Shown here one piece after another: positions 7,543-17,600 of a DNA stretch of 35,043 nucleotides; positions within the stretch are counted from its first letter, which is position 1, and every line of letters begins with the position of its first letter. This DNA is from an uncultured Planctomycetaceae bacterium (lineage in GTDB: Bacteria; Planctomycetota; Planctomycetia; Pirellulales; UBA1268): NCBI GenBank assembly GCA_903885855.1, contig CAISKG010000486.1, forward strand, positions 1 through 35,043. The letters are read 5' to 3'. Below the pieces are notes generated by a model, which saw only the letters and a program-made list of their open reading frames with translations, was not told where the DNA came from and did no database searches. Made by a program: the position numbers and the translations under genes.

Positions 7543-8451
7543 TCAGACCTTCTCCCTCGTCCGGCGGCCGAGCAGGCCCTCGGGACGGAACACGAGGATC
7601 ACGATCAGGATCGCGAACACGATCGCCCCGGTCCAGCGCTCCCCCACGTAGGCGCTCGACAGCGCCCGCACCAGGCCGATCACCAGGCCCCCGAGGACCG
7701 CACCGGGGATGCTGCCGATGCCGCCCAGCACGGCGGCGGTGAAGGCGTAGAGGCCGTTCTGGAACCCCATCTGGAAGCCGATGGTGTTGATGTACAGGCC
7801 GTAGATCACGCTGGCGGCGCCGCCGAGGAAGCCGCCGATGAAGAAGGTGGCGGCGATCACGCGATCGACGTCGACCCCCACCAGCGCCGCGGCCACGGGA
7901 TCCTGCGAGACCGCGCGCATCGCCTTGCCCAGGCGCGTGGTGCGCACCAGCAGCGACAGCCCCACCATCAGCGGCACGACGACGAGGACCACGAGGAGGT
8001 CCTTGAGGGTGAACTGCAGCCCGTCGTGGGCGAGGAGATTCGTGGAGGGCACCAGGTCGGGAAAGGAGCGGTCGGCGGGCCCGAGCCAGAACAGCCCGGC
8101 GTTCATGAAGATGAACGACACGCCGATCGCCGACACCAGCGGCGCGAGCTTGGGGGCGTTGCGCAGCGGCTTGTAGACGATCCGGTCGACCGCCACGTTG
8201 AGTCCGCCGCAGAACAGTCCGCAGAGGAGCACCAGGGCCGCGACCCCCGCCCAGGTCGCCGCCCCGCCGCCGGCCGCGATGCCGAGGGCGCCCACGAGCG
8301 TCAGCGCCAGGCAGGCACCGAGCATGATCAGGTCGCCGTGGGCGAAATTGATCAGCCCGATGATGCCGTAGACCATCGTGTAGCCGAGCGCCACCAGCGC
8401 CACCAGGGCGCCGTTGGTCAGGCCGATGAGGCACTGTTGGAGGAAGAACAC
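7543..8451 (-). CDS. livH: Branched-chain amino acid type ABC transporter permease LivH
   Basis: A 302-residue integral membrane protein with the LivH signature N-terminus (LIGLTNGALVALVALGYTMVYGI followed by LINFAHGDLIMLGA), the coupling helix RTTRLGKAMRAVSQDPVAAALVGVD and the conserved AVLGGIGSIPGAVLGG. It partners with LivM in the HAAT importer. The start is GTG 8451 (MFFLQQ), which gives the usual short cytoplasmic N-terminus. It lies 49 bp after the binding-protein gene and 4 bp before livM. Confidence 0.95.
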   Translation of the reverse strand: MFFLQQCLIGLTNGALVALVALGYTMVYGIIGLINFAHGDLIMLGACLALTLVGALGIAAGGGAATWAGVAALVLLCGLFCGGLNVAVDRIVYKPLRNAPKLAPLVSAIGVSFIFMNAGLFWLGPADRSFPDLVPSTNLLAHDGLQFTLKDLLVVLVVVPLMVGLSLLVRTTRLGKAMRAVSQDPVAAALVGVDVDRVIAATFFIGGFLGGAASVIYGLYINTIGFQMGFQNGLYAFTAAVLGGIGSIPGAVLGGLVIGLVRALSSAYVGERWTGAIVFAILIVILVFRPEGLLGRRTREKV

Positions 8452-8500
8452 TCGGCTGATCCCGGCGGAGGGGCCCCTGCGGGCTCGGTACGGAAGGAGC

Positions 8501-9781
8501 TCACGAAGAAGGGGGCGCGTCGGGGGCGGGAGCCACGGGAGCGGGGTCGGGGGCGTCGGCGAGCGTGGCCCCGTCGAGGATCTCGAACAGCTCGAAGCGG
8601 CCGCCGCGGACGACGTTCACCGTCAGCGTCCGCAGCGTCGTGTCGCCGTTGTCGTCGAAGCCCCAATGGCCCAGCGCTCCGTCGAAGTCGCGGATCGCCA
8701 GCGCCGCGTCGGTGATCGCGCGCCGGTCCTTCACGCCGGCGGTGGCGATGGCGTGCAGGGCCACGCGTGCCGCCTCGTAGCCGTAGACGGCGTAGGCCTC
8801 GGGGAATTCGCCGTAGCGATCGCGGTAGCGGGCGACGAACTCCCCCCCCTTCCCCTCGAGCCGCTCCGGCGGCAGCCCGCCGAAGGTGACGTAGCAACGC
8901 TCCTCGAGATTCGCGGCCCCGGCCGAATCGATGAACACCTGCTCGAGGCAGCCGTCGGGCACCATCAGGTCGGCGCCGATCCCGGCGGCCGCCATGTCCT
9001 TGGCGAGCTGCCCCCCCTTGCTCTGCGTCGTGCCGCCGAAATAGACGAGGTCGGGACCGGCGGCCTTGATGCTCGCCATCAACGATTTGAACTCCTGCGC
9101 CTTGGCGTCGATCGAGTCGTGGCCGAGGACCTCGATCCCCAGTTCCCGGCAGCGTTCCTCGAAGAGGTCGGCGATTCCCTTCCCGTAGACCTCGTTGTCG
9201 TCGAGGATGTAGACGCGTTTCTTGTTCCGCCGCGCCGCCCAATCGGCCGCCATCGGCCCCTGCAGGTCGTCGGCCGGCACCACGCGGGTGTAGTTGCGCC
9301 GGCCGGTCGGACGGTAGACCTCCGGCTCCCCCGGCATGCCGAGGCCCGGCTTGGTGAGCCCCACGGCGGTGTTCGCCGGCGACACCATGAGCAAGTCGCC
9401 GAGGTTGAGGATCGGCATCGAGACCTTCGCCGCGCCGGAGTTGAAGGTGCCGATGTAGGCGCAGACGTCGGGATCCTGGAGGGCCCGCCGCGCGTTGGCC
9501 GCCTCGGCCTCGCTCGTCCACTGCCCCGCGGCGGCGGTGGAATCGTCGAGGTCGAGATACTCGACGCGGTACGGGCCGACCCGCCCCCCGGCCTCCTCGA
9601 TCGCCATCCGGATCCCGCGCACCAGCGTGTCCGACTGGTGCTTCGCCGATCCGGTGCGTGGCAGCGAGCTGACGATCTTGACCAGGTCGGGATCGGCCGG
9701 GCGGCACCCCGGCAGCCCCCATGCCGCCACGAGGGCGGCGAGGAACAGGGCCCGGCGGCGGCACGACGCGGGAAATGGCAT
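8501..9781 (-). CDS. Periplasmic binding lipoprotein of the LIV/HAAT ABC transporter
   Basis: Type I periplasmic-binding fold (LivJ/LivK/UrtA-like), 426 residues from ATG 9781. The N-terminus MPFPASCRRRALFLAALVAAWGLPGC is a lipoprotein signal ending in LPGC, with Cys as the lipid anchor. Family features include the opening VKIVSSLPRTGSA, VCAYIGTFNSGAA, RVVPADDLQGPMAADW, KKRVYILDDNEVYGKG and DLVYFGGTTQSKGGQLAKDM. The C-terminus is an Ala/Pro/Asp tail, probably disordered. The substrate cannot be told from sequence: branched-chain amino acids, other amino acids, urea or short amides are all possible. The ORF extends 35 codons upstream, but that would bury the signal peptide. It is the first gene of the operon, with a strong promoter match directly upstream. 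Confidence 0.9.
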   Translation of the reverse strand: MPFPASCRRRALFLAALVAAWGLPGCRPADPDLVKIVSSLPRTGSAKHQSDTLVRGIRMAIEEAGGRVGPYRVEYLDLDDSTAAAGQWTSEAEAANARRALQDPDVCAYIGTFNSGAAKVSMPILNLGDLLMVSPANTAVGLTKPGLGMPGEPEVYRPTGRRNYTRVVPADDLQGPMAADWAARRNKKRVYILDDNEVYGKGIADLFEERCRELGIEVLGHDSIDAKAQEFKSLMASIKAAGPDLVYFGGTTQSKGGQLAKDMAAAGIGADLMVPDGCLEQVFIDSAGAANLEERCYVTFGGLPPERLEGKGGEFVARYRDRYGEFPEAYAVYGYEAARVALHAIATAGVKDRRAITDAALAIRDFDGALGHWGFDDNGDTTLRTLTVNVVRGGRFELFEILDGATLADAPDPAPVAPAPDAPPSS

Positions 9782-9787
9782 GCGAGA

Positions 9788-9816
9788 ATCGTAAAACCGC
9801 CCCATGGCCCCCGCAA
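9788..9816 (-). promoter_or_regulatory. Sigma70-like promoter of the liv operon, predicting a leaderless mRNA
   Basis: On the minus strand TTGCGG (9816-9811), a 17-bp spacer and TACGAT (9793-9788) are followed by only six bases before ATG 9781. Normal -10 to start-site spacing places transcription start at or next to the A of the ATG, and no Shine-Dalgarno is present. This is the best -35/-10 pair I see in the window. It lies in the 83-bp gap after rlmKL, so the operon need not depend on rlmKL transcription. Confidence 0.55.
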
Positions 9817-9864
9817 CGGGCCCGCCGTACCGCGATCGGCCCGCCGCCGCGGCCTCCGGCGGGC

Positions 9865-12189
<2,325 letters not shown>

Positions 12190-12221
12190 GGGGCGACCGG
12201 CGCGGGGCGGGGAAACATGTC

Positions 12222-12227
12222 AGTCTA
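12222..12227 (-). promoter_or_regulatory. Candidate -10 element for rlmKL
   Basis: On the minus strand GGTAGACTGAC contains TAGACT, about 32 bp before ATG 12189 in the 94-bp divergent gap. No clear -35 was found. It fits the G-G/C-TAnnnT pattern of other candidate promoters here. Confidence 0.35.
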
Positions 12228-12283
12228 CCCGCCGGCGACGGCGCCCGCGGGCGGCGATTTGCCCGGGCCATCGTCCGCCGCGC

Positions 12284-13621
12284 ATGATGGCGTTCATGAG
12301 CACCACCACTTCCCCGTTCGTGGCCCGCGTGGCCCTCTGGTCCGTCGCCCTCGCCGGCTGCCTCGCCGCCGCCGCGCCCGCCGCCCGGGCCGACGAGCCG
12401 GCGGCGCTGGTGCTGCCCGACACCGACGACGGCCTTCCCGGCGTCGGCCCGATCCGGCGCTACGACTGGTTCAGGAACCTGTGGAAGGAACGCCGCGGGG
12501 CGTGGGCCGGGCGGAAAGCCGCCGATGCGCGGGCGCTGGTGTTCCTCGGCGACTCGATCACGCAGGGCTTCGGCGATGACTTCAAAAACGCCTTCCCCGG
12601 CGCCAAGCTCGCCAACCGCGGCATCAGCGGCGACACCACCCGCGGCATGCTCCTCAGGCTCGCCGACGACGTGCTGGCCCTCGACCCCGCCGGCGTGGTG
12701 ATGCTCATGGGCACCAACGACCTGGAGGAGGGGGCGGCGCCGGAGGCCATCGCCGCCAACGTGAAGGCGATCGTCGCGGCGATCGAGGCCAAGAACCCGC
12801 GCACGCCGATCGTCCTCTGCCAGGTCTTCCCCAGCGCCGCGGAGAAGCAGCGGCCCGCCGAGAAGATCAAGGAGGTCAACCGCCTCGTCGCCGAGGGCGT
12901 GAAGGGGGATCCGCGCGTCCGCCTGATCGACACCTGGACGCTGTTCGCCGACGCGAAGGGCGACGCCAAGCCGGAGGAATTCCCCGATCTCCTCCATCCC
13001 AACGACGCCGGCTACGCCAGATGGGCCGCCGCCATCCGGCCCGTCCTCGAGACGCTCGAGCTCGTGCCCGCGCCGGTCGACGACTTCCAGTGCGAGCCCG
13101 GCTTCGAGATGCTCTTCAACGGCCGCGACCTCACCGGCTGGGGCTACCGGGACCAGCCCACGCTCGGGCGGCAGCTCGATCTCGACGGCCGCACCTCGAG
13201 CCCCGACGGCCGCTACATCGTCCGGCACGGCCGGATCGTCGTCACCACGCCCCCCGAGGGACGGCGCGTGGAGCAGCTGTGGACGACGCGGGAGCTGACC
13301 GGCAACTTCATCCTCAAGCTCGAGTTCCGCGCCACTCCCACCGCCGACAGCGGCGTCTTCATCCGCGCCCCGCAGCTGCAGTGCCGCGACTACCTCCTCG
13401 CCGGCCCGTACAAGGAGCTCAAGCACTACAAGCCGCAGGACTGGAACGAGCTCATCGTCACCGTCATCGACGGGAAGGCGATGTGCCGCTGCCACGACGA
13501 GATCCTCGAGGTGGCGTTGCCGGTGCCGGCGAGCGGCCCGATCGGTCTGGAGGGCGACTCGGGGCAACTCGAATACCGGCGCATCCGAATCGCGAAGGTG
13601 CCCCCGGTGTCCGGGGAATAA
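12284..13621 (+). CDS. Secreted SGNH/GDSL hydrolase fused to a DUF1080 domain
   Basis: A 445-residue protein. A signal peptide spans about residues 1-38 (VALWSVALAGCLAAAAPAARADE). The SGNH hydrolase follows: block I FLGDSITQGF, block II Gly in NRGISGDTTRGM, block III GTNDLEEG and block V DLLHPNDAGY, so Ser, Gly, Asn, Asp and His are all present. It resembles the PAF-acetylhydrolase-like esterases that deacylate carbohydrates or lipids. From about residue 265 a DUF1080 (3-keto-disaccharide hydrolase, concanavalin-like) domain begins with FEMLFNGRDLTGW and includes DSGVFIRAP and DWNELIVTVIDGKA. The fusion suggests esterase and glycan-directed functions in one exported protein. ATG 12284 is the first of three close in-frame ATGs (12284, 12287, 12296). 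The upstream part of the ORF is antisense to rlmKL. Confidence 0.9.
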   Translation: MMAFMSTTTSPFVARVALWSVALAGCLAAAAPAARADEPAALVLPDTDDGLPGVGPIRRYDWFRNLWKERRGAWAGRKAADARALVFLGDSITQGFGDDFKNAFPGAKLANRGISGDTTRGMLLRLADDVLALDPAGVVMLMGTNDLEEGAAPEAIAANVKAIVAAIEAKNPRTPIVLCQVFPSAAEKQRPAEKIKEVNRLVAEGVKGDPRVRLIDTWTLFADAKGDAKPEEFPDLLHPNDAGYARWAAAIRPVLETLELVPAPVDDFQCEPGFEMLFNGRDLTGWGYRDQPTLGRQLDLDGRTSSPDGRYIVRHGRIVVTTPPEGRRVEQLWTTRELTGNFILKLEFRATPTADSGVFIRAPQLQCRDYLLAGPYKELKHYKPQDWNELIVTVIDGKAMCRCHDEILEVALPVPASGPIGLEGDSGQLEYRRIRIAKVPPVSGE

Positions 13622-13646
13622 GTCGTCCATGGCCCACCGGCCGCGT
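13620..13646 (+). repeat. Dispersed 28-bp element, copy 1
   Basis: This stretch begins AAGTCGTCCATGG, ends CCACCGGCCGCGT, and starts at the last bases of the DUF1080 gene stop codon. It matches 18831-18858 at all but two substitutions and one single-base gap. Both copies lie just after a plus-strand secreted-protein gene and before a convergent minus-strand stop. Confidence 0.6.
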
Positions 13647-13654
13647 CAGGCCGG
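13637..13654. terminator. Possible shared bidirectional terminator hairpin
   Basis: CCGGCC (13637-13642) and GGCCGG (13649-13654) form a perfect 6-bp stem with loop GCGTCA, between the convergent DUF1080 gene and the pfkB-family gene. It overlaps the kinase stop codon. No T-tract follows, so intrinsic termination is only a suggestion. Confidence 0.35.
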
Positions 13655-14596
13655 CTCGATCGTCACCCCGTCCGCGAGGCGCGCCACCGCCGCTCCGTCG
13701 AGCCTCCCGGCCAGCGGCAGGCGGCAGTTGTCGGCGGCGCAGGCGAAGCCCAGGCGCACCGCGTCGAGCGGCCCCGCGCCGCCCGCCGTGGCGGCGGCGA
13801 ATCCCGCCGCCAGGCAGTCGCCGCAGCCGATCGGATTCACGATCCGCTCCGGCCGCGGCGGCCGGACACGGAATCGCCCCCCGGCCCCGACCAGGAGCGC
13901 CGGCCGGGCGCCGTCGGTGACGAGCACCCACGCCGCGCCGCGTCGGTGGAGCCCCTCCATCGCCGCGAACGCGTCGCCGTCGTCCTCGAGCGCGCACCGT
14001 GCGGTCGTGGCGAGCTCCGCCCGGTTGGGCTTCACGAGCCGGGGTCGCGCGGGGAGCGCCTCGAGCAGCTCGGGCCCGCGGGCGTCGAGGATCGCCGGGC
14101 AGGGGGTGCGCTCGAGGAGCTCGCGGTAGAGCGTGGCGGGGGTGCCGGCCGGGAGCGATCCGGAGAGCACCACCGCGGCGGCCCCGGCGACGGCGCGGCC
14201 GTAGGCCTCGACGAAGGCGGCGAGCTCGTCGGCGCCGATCGCGCCGGCGTTCTCCACCAGCTCGGTCGTACGGCCCCCCTCGCCCTCGAGGAGCGTGGTG
14301 CAGGTGCGCGTCCGGCCGCGCGTGGGCACGGCGTCGAGCCCGATCCCCAAGCCCGCCATCTCGGCTGCGGTCGCCGCGGCGGGAGCCCCCCCGAGGACCG
14401 TCACCGCCCGCGTCGGACACCCCAGGTGCGCGAGCGCCACCGCGACGTTGACCACCTTCCCGCTCGCGCAGTGCCAGGTCTCCTCCGCCCGGTTCACCTC
14501 TCCGGCCGCCAGCGCCGCGAAGCGCATGATGATCTGCCAGGCCGGGGAGAGGCCGGCGGCGACGACCGGGCCGGCGGGAAGCGGGAGGGCTGGCAT
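13646..14596 (-). CDS. PfkB-family sugar (phosphate) kinase, 1-phosphofructokinase/tagatose-6-phosphate kinase type
   Basis: A 316-residue cytoplasmic kinase with the order expected of the LacC/FruK branch: opening GLSPAWQIIMRF, substrate-side SGKVVNVAVALAHLG (normally GGKGxNVA), VVLSGSLPAGTP, LVKPNRAEL and the catalytic anion-hole motif NPIGCGDCLAAGF. The Asp of GCGD is the expected base. The usual GAGDS is here GCGDC, and the Gly-Lys-Gly of the first motif is altered, so the substrate may differ. ATG 14596 begins MPALPLPAGPVVAAGL. The longer ORF to 15040 is antisense to the next gene. It is convergent with the DUF1080 gene and divergent from the large ThuA protein gene, both sugar-related. 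Exact substrate unknown. Confidence 0.88.
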   Translation of the reverse strand: MPALPLPAGPVVAAGLSPAWQIIMRFAALAAGEVNRAEETWHCASGKVVNVAVALAHLGCPTRAVTVLGGAPAAATAAEMAGLGIGLDAVPTRGRTRTCTTLLEGEGGRTTELVENAGAIGADELAAFVEAYGRAVAGAAAVVLSGSLPAGTPATLYRELLERTPCPAILDARGPELLEALPARPRLVKPNRAELATTARCALEDDGDAFAAMEGLHRRGAAWVLVTDGARPALLVGAGGRFRVRPPRPERIVNPIGCGDCLAAGFAAATAGGAGPLDAVRLGFACAADNCRLPLAGRLDGAAVARLADGVTIEPA

Positions 14597-14632
14597 GGGA
14601 CGCCGCGGTTGGTGACGGGGGAGGGAAGCGAA

Positions 14633-14639
14633 TAGTGTA
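14633..14639. promoter_or_regulatory. Overlapping divergent -10 candidates
   Basis: AATAGTGTAAGG lies in the 76-bp divergent gap. On the plus strand TAGTGT (14633-14638) is a possible -10 for the LamG/ThuA gene. On the minus strand TACACT (14639-14634) is a possible -10 for the PfkB gene. The two overlap almost completely, so the promoters could exclude each other. No convincing -35 boxes were found. Confidence 0.3.
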
Positions 14640-14672
14640 AGGACGTCCGCCACGAGCCTCCGGGGATCCCCC

Positions 14673-17600
14673 ATGCCCGACGTCCGCCGCGTCGCCGCGA
14701 TCCTCGCGGCCCTCCACGGCCTGCCGGCCGCGCTCCCCGTGCGCGGCGACGATCCGCTCCCGCCCGGCGTGATCGTCCACCTCGACGCCGGCGACGCCGC
14801 CCCGGGCGCGGTCGACGGGCTCGTCGACCGCGCCGCGGCCGGCCGCCGCTTCGCGCAGCCCGTCGAGGGGGCACGGCCCGCCGCCGTGCGCGTCGGCGAC
14901 GCCACGGTGCTCCGCTTCGACGGCGTCGACGACCACCTGCGTGCCACCGGCACGGGCCTCGCCGCCGGGTCGCTCTCGCTCTTCGTCGTCGCCGCGCCGC
15001 ACGCCAATCCGGGGGATTTCCGCGGCTTCTTCGCCGCCAACGCCCCGGGGCGGCGCGACTACGAGTCGGGCTTCACCCTCGATCTCGGCCCCGGCCCCAC
15101 GCGCGCCTTCGATCAGGTCAACGTCGAGGGGGCGGGCTTCGGCGGGGCCCGCGATCTCGCCGGCTCGTCGGCTCCCTTCGGCACGCTCCACGTCCTCGAG
15201 GCGGTGGTGGACGGCGCCGCGGGGGAGGTGCGGCTGGCGATCGACGGCGTGCCCGAGGGGACGCGCCCCCTCGCCGCCGGGCCGGTGGCGCTCGACGAAT
15301 TGACCCTCGGGGCCCGCTACTACACCAACGGCCCCGGCGCCCAGCAGGTGCGCGGCGGCCTGCGCGGCGACGTCGCCGAGGTGATCCTCTTCGACCGCGT
15401 CCTCGACGCGGAGGAAACGCTGGCCGTGCGCCGCCGGCTCGCCGCCAGGCACGCGGCCCTCGGCGCGGCGCTGCCCGCCTCGCTCCCCCCGCCCCCGGGC
15501 GGCGGCGTGCCGCTCGAGCTCGTCGCCGATCCCCCGGCGATCCAAATGCTCGTGCCGGGCTTCGAGGTGCGCGAGCTGCCCGTGAGCCTCGCCAACGTCA
15601 ACAACGTGCGCTTCCGCGCCGACGGCACCCTCGTGACCCTCGGCTACGGGGGCGACATCCACCTCCTCCGCGACACCGACGGCGACGGCCTCGAGGACAG
15701 CGCGCGACGCTGGTACCACAACCAGGGCAGTCTCCGCGGCCCCATCGGCCTCCTCCTCACGCCGCCGGGGTACGAGCACGGCGACGGGATGTTCGTCGCC
15801 TCCAAGGGGAAGGTGTCGCTGTTGCTCGACCGCGACGGCGACGAAGCCGCCGACCACGAGCGCGTGGTGGCCGACGGCTGGCGGGAGATCGCCCAGAACG
15901 TCGACGCCACGGGATTGGCGATGGGCGCTGACGGCAGCCTGTACTTCGCCCTCGACGTGGCCGACTTCGCCAACGCCTACCTCCTCGACGCCGAGGGCCG
16001 GGCCCGCTACGACGTCCGCGACGAACGCGGCACGATCCAGCGCATCCTCCCCGACCTCTCCCGGCGCGAGACGGTCTGCACCGGGATGCGCTTCCCGATC
16101 GCGCTGGCCTTCAACGACCGGGGAGACCTGTTCTGCACCGAGCAGGAGGGGGCGACGTGGCTTCCCAACGGCAACCCCTTCGACGAACTGCTCCACGTGC
16201 GGCTCGACGGCACGGCCCCGCGCGCCAACGTCACCGGCATGCGGCACTTCGGCTTCCCGCCGCGCCACCCCGTCCACAATCCCGGCGTCATCGACGAGCC
16301 CTCAACCTTCGACTACGGCCCGCAGCACCAGTCGACCTGCGGCATGGTCTTCAATCCCGGCGTCGCCGCCGGCCGGCCGTTCGGGCCGCCGTCGTGGGCC
16401 GGCGACGCGATCGTCTGCGGCGAGTCGCGCGGGAAGCTGTGGCGGACGACGCTCGTGCCCACGCGCGAGGGCTACGTGGCCGACAGCCGGCTCATCGCCT
16501 GCCTGCAGATGCTCACCGTCGACGCCGCCGTGGCGCCCGACGGCGACCTCGTGGTGGCCTGCCATTCCGGCCCGCCCGATTGGGGCACCGGCCCCGCCGG
16601 CATCGGCCGGCTGTTCCGGATCTCGGCGCGGCGCCACCCCACCCCGCGCCCCGTCGCCGCCTGGGCCGAGGGGCCGGGCGAGATCCGCATCGCCTTCGAT
16701 CGCCCGGTCGATCCGTCGGCCCTCTCCGGGCTCGCCGCGGGCACGGTCGTGGAGTACGGCGCGAGTGTCCGCGCCGGCGACCGCTTCGAGACCCTCGAGC
16801 CCTCCTACGCGGTCGTCCAGGCGCAGAAGCTGGCCCCGCGCCACCGCCTCGCCGTGGCCTCGGCGGCGCTGACCGCCGACCGGCGCACCGTGGTCCTGGG
16901 CACCGCGGGGATCCCCGGGCGCACGCACCTGGCGGTGTCGCTCCCCTTCGCCGAGACCGACGGCGGCGAGGCCGATCGGCCCGGCGCCCTGCCCCGACAC
17001 GCGACGATCGACGTCGATGCCTCGACCGACGGCGTGACGGCGGCGTGGGTGCCGGCGGCCGACGCCGACGGGGGACCGGGACCGCGGGCGGGGTCGATCG
17101 CCGGCTGGCTTCCCCACCTCGATCTGGCCGTATCGCGCCGGCTCACGCTCGGCTCGGCGGGCCACGACGAGCTGTGGGAGCGGCTGCGCGGCCCGGGCCG
17201 GCTCGAACTCGCCACCCGGATCGACGCCACGCACCTGCTGCGCCCCGCCGTCCAACCGGGCAGCACCCTCGACCACCAGTGGCCCCCCGAGACGGCGACG
17301 ATCACGATCCGCGCGGATGGCGCGCTCGACGTGGCGGCGGCGGTGTCGGCCCGGCCGCTCGACGTGGCGGTCACGCGCGACGCGGCCGGCGACACGCTCG
17401 CCACCCTCACGCTCCCCCCCGGGTCGACCGAGCCGGTCGATGTGCGCCTGTCGCTGCCGACCGGCGGCCCGCGCCCGCCGCGCCTCGAGGTGGCCTTCCA
17501 CACCGACGAGGACGGCACGTTGCGGCCGCTGCCGCTCTCGCGCTTCATCCTTCCCTGGGCCTCCGCCGCCGCGGCCGATCCCCTCGCCGCCGCGCCGCGC

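Noticed and set aside
8468-8477. Palindrome AGGGGCCCCT between the binding-protein gene and livH as a terminator
   Set aside because: It is only ten bases with no loop or T-tract, inside an operon whose genes must be co-expressed.
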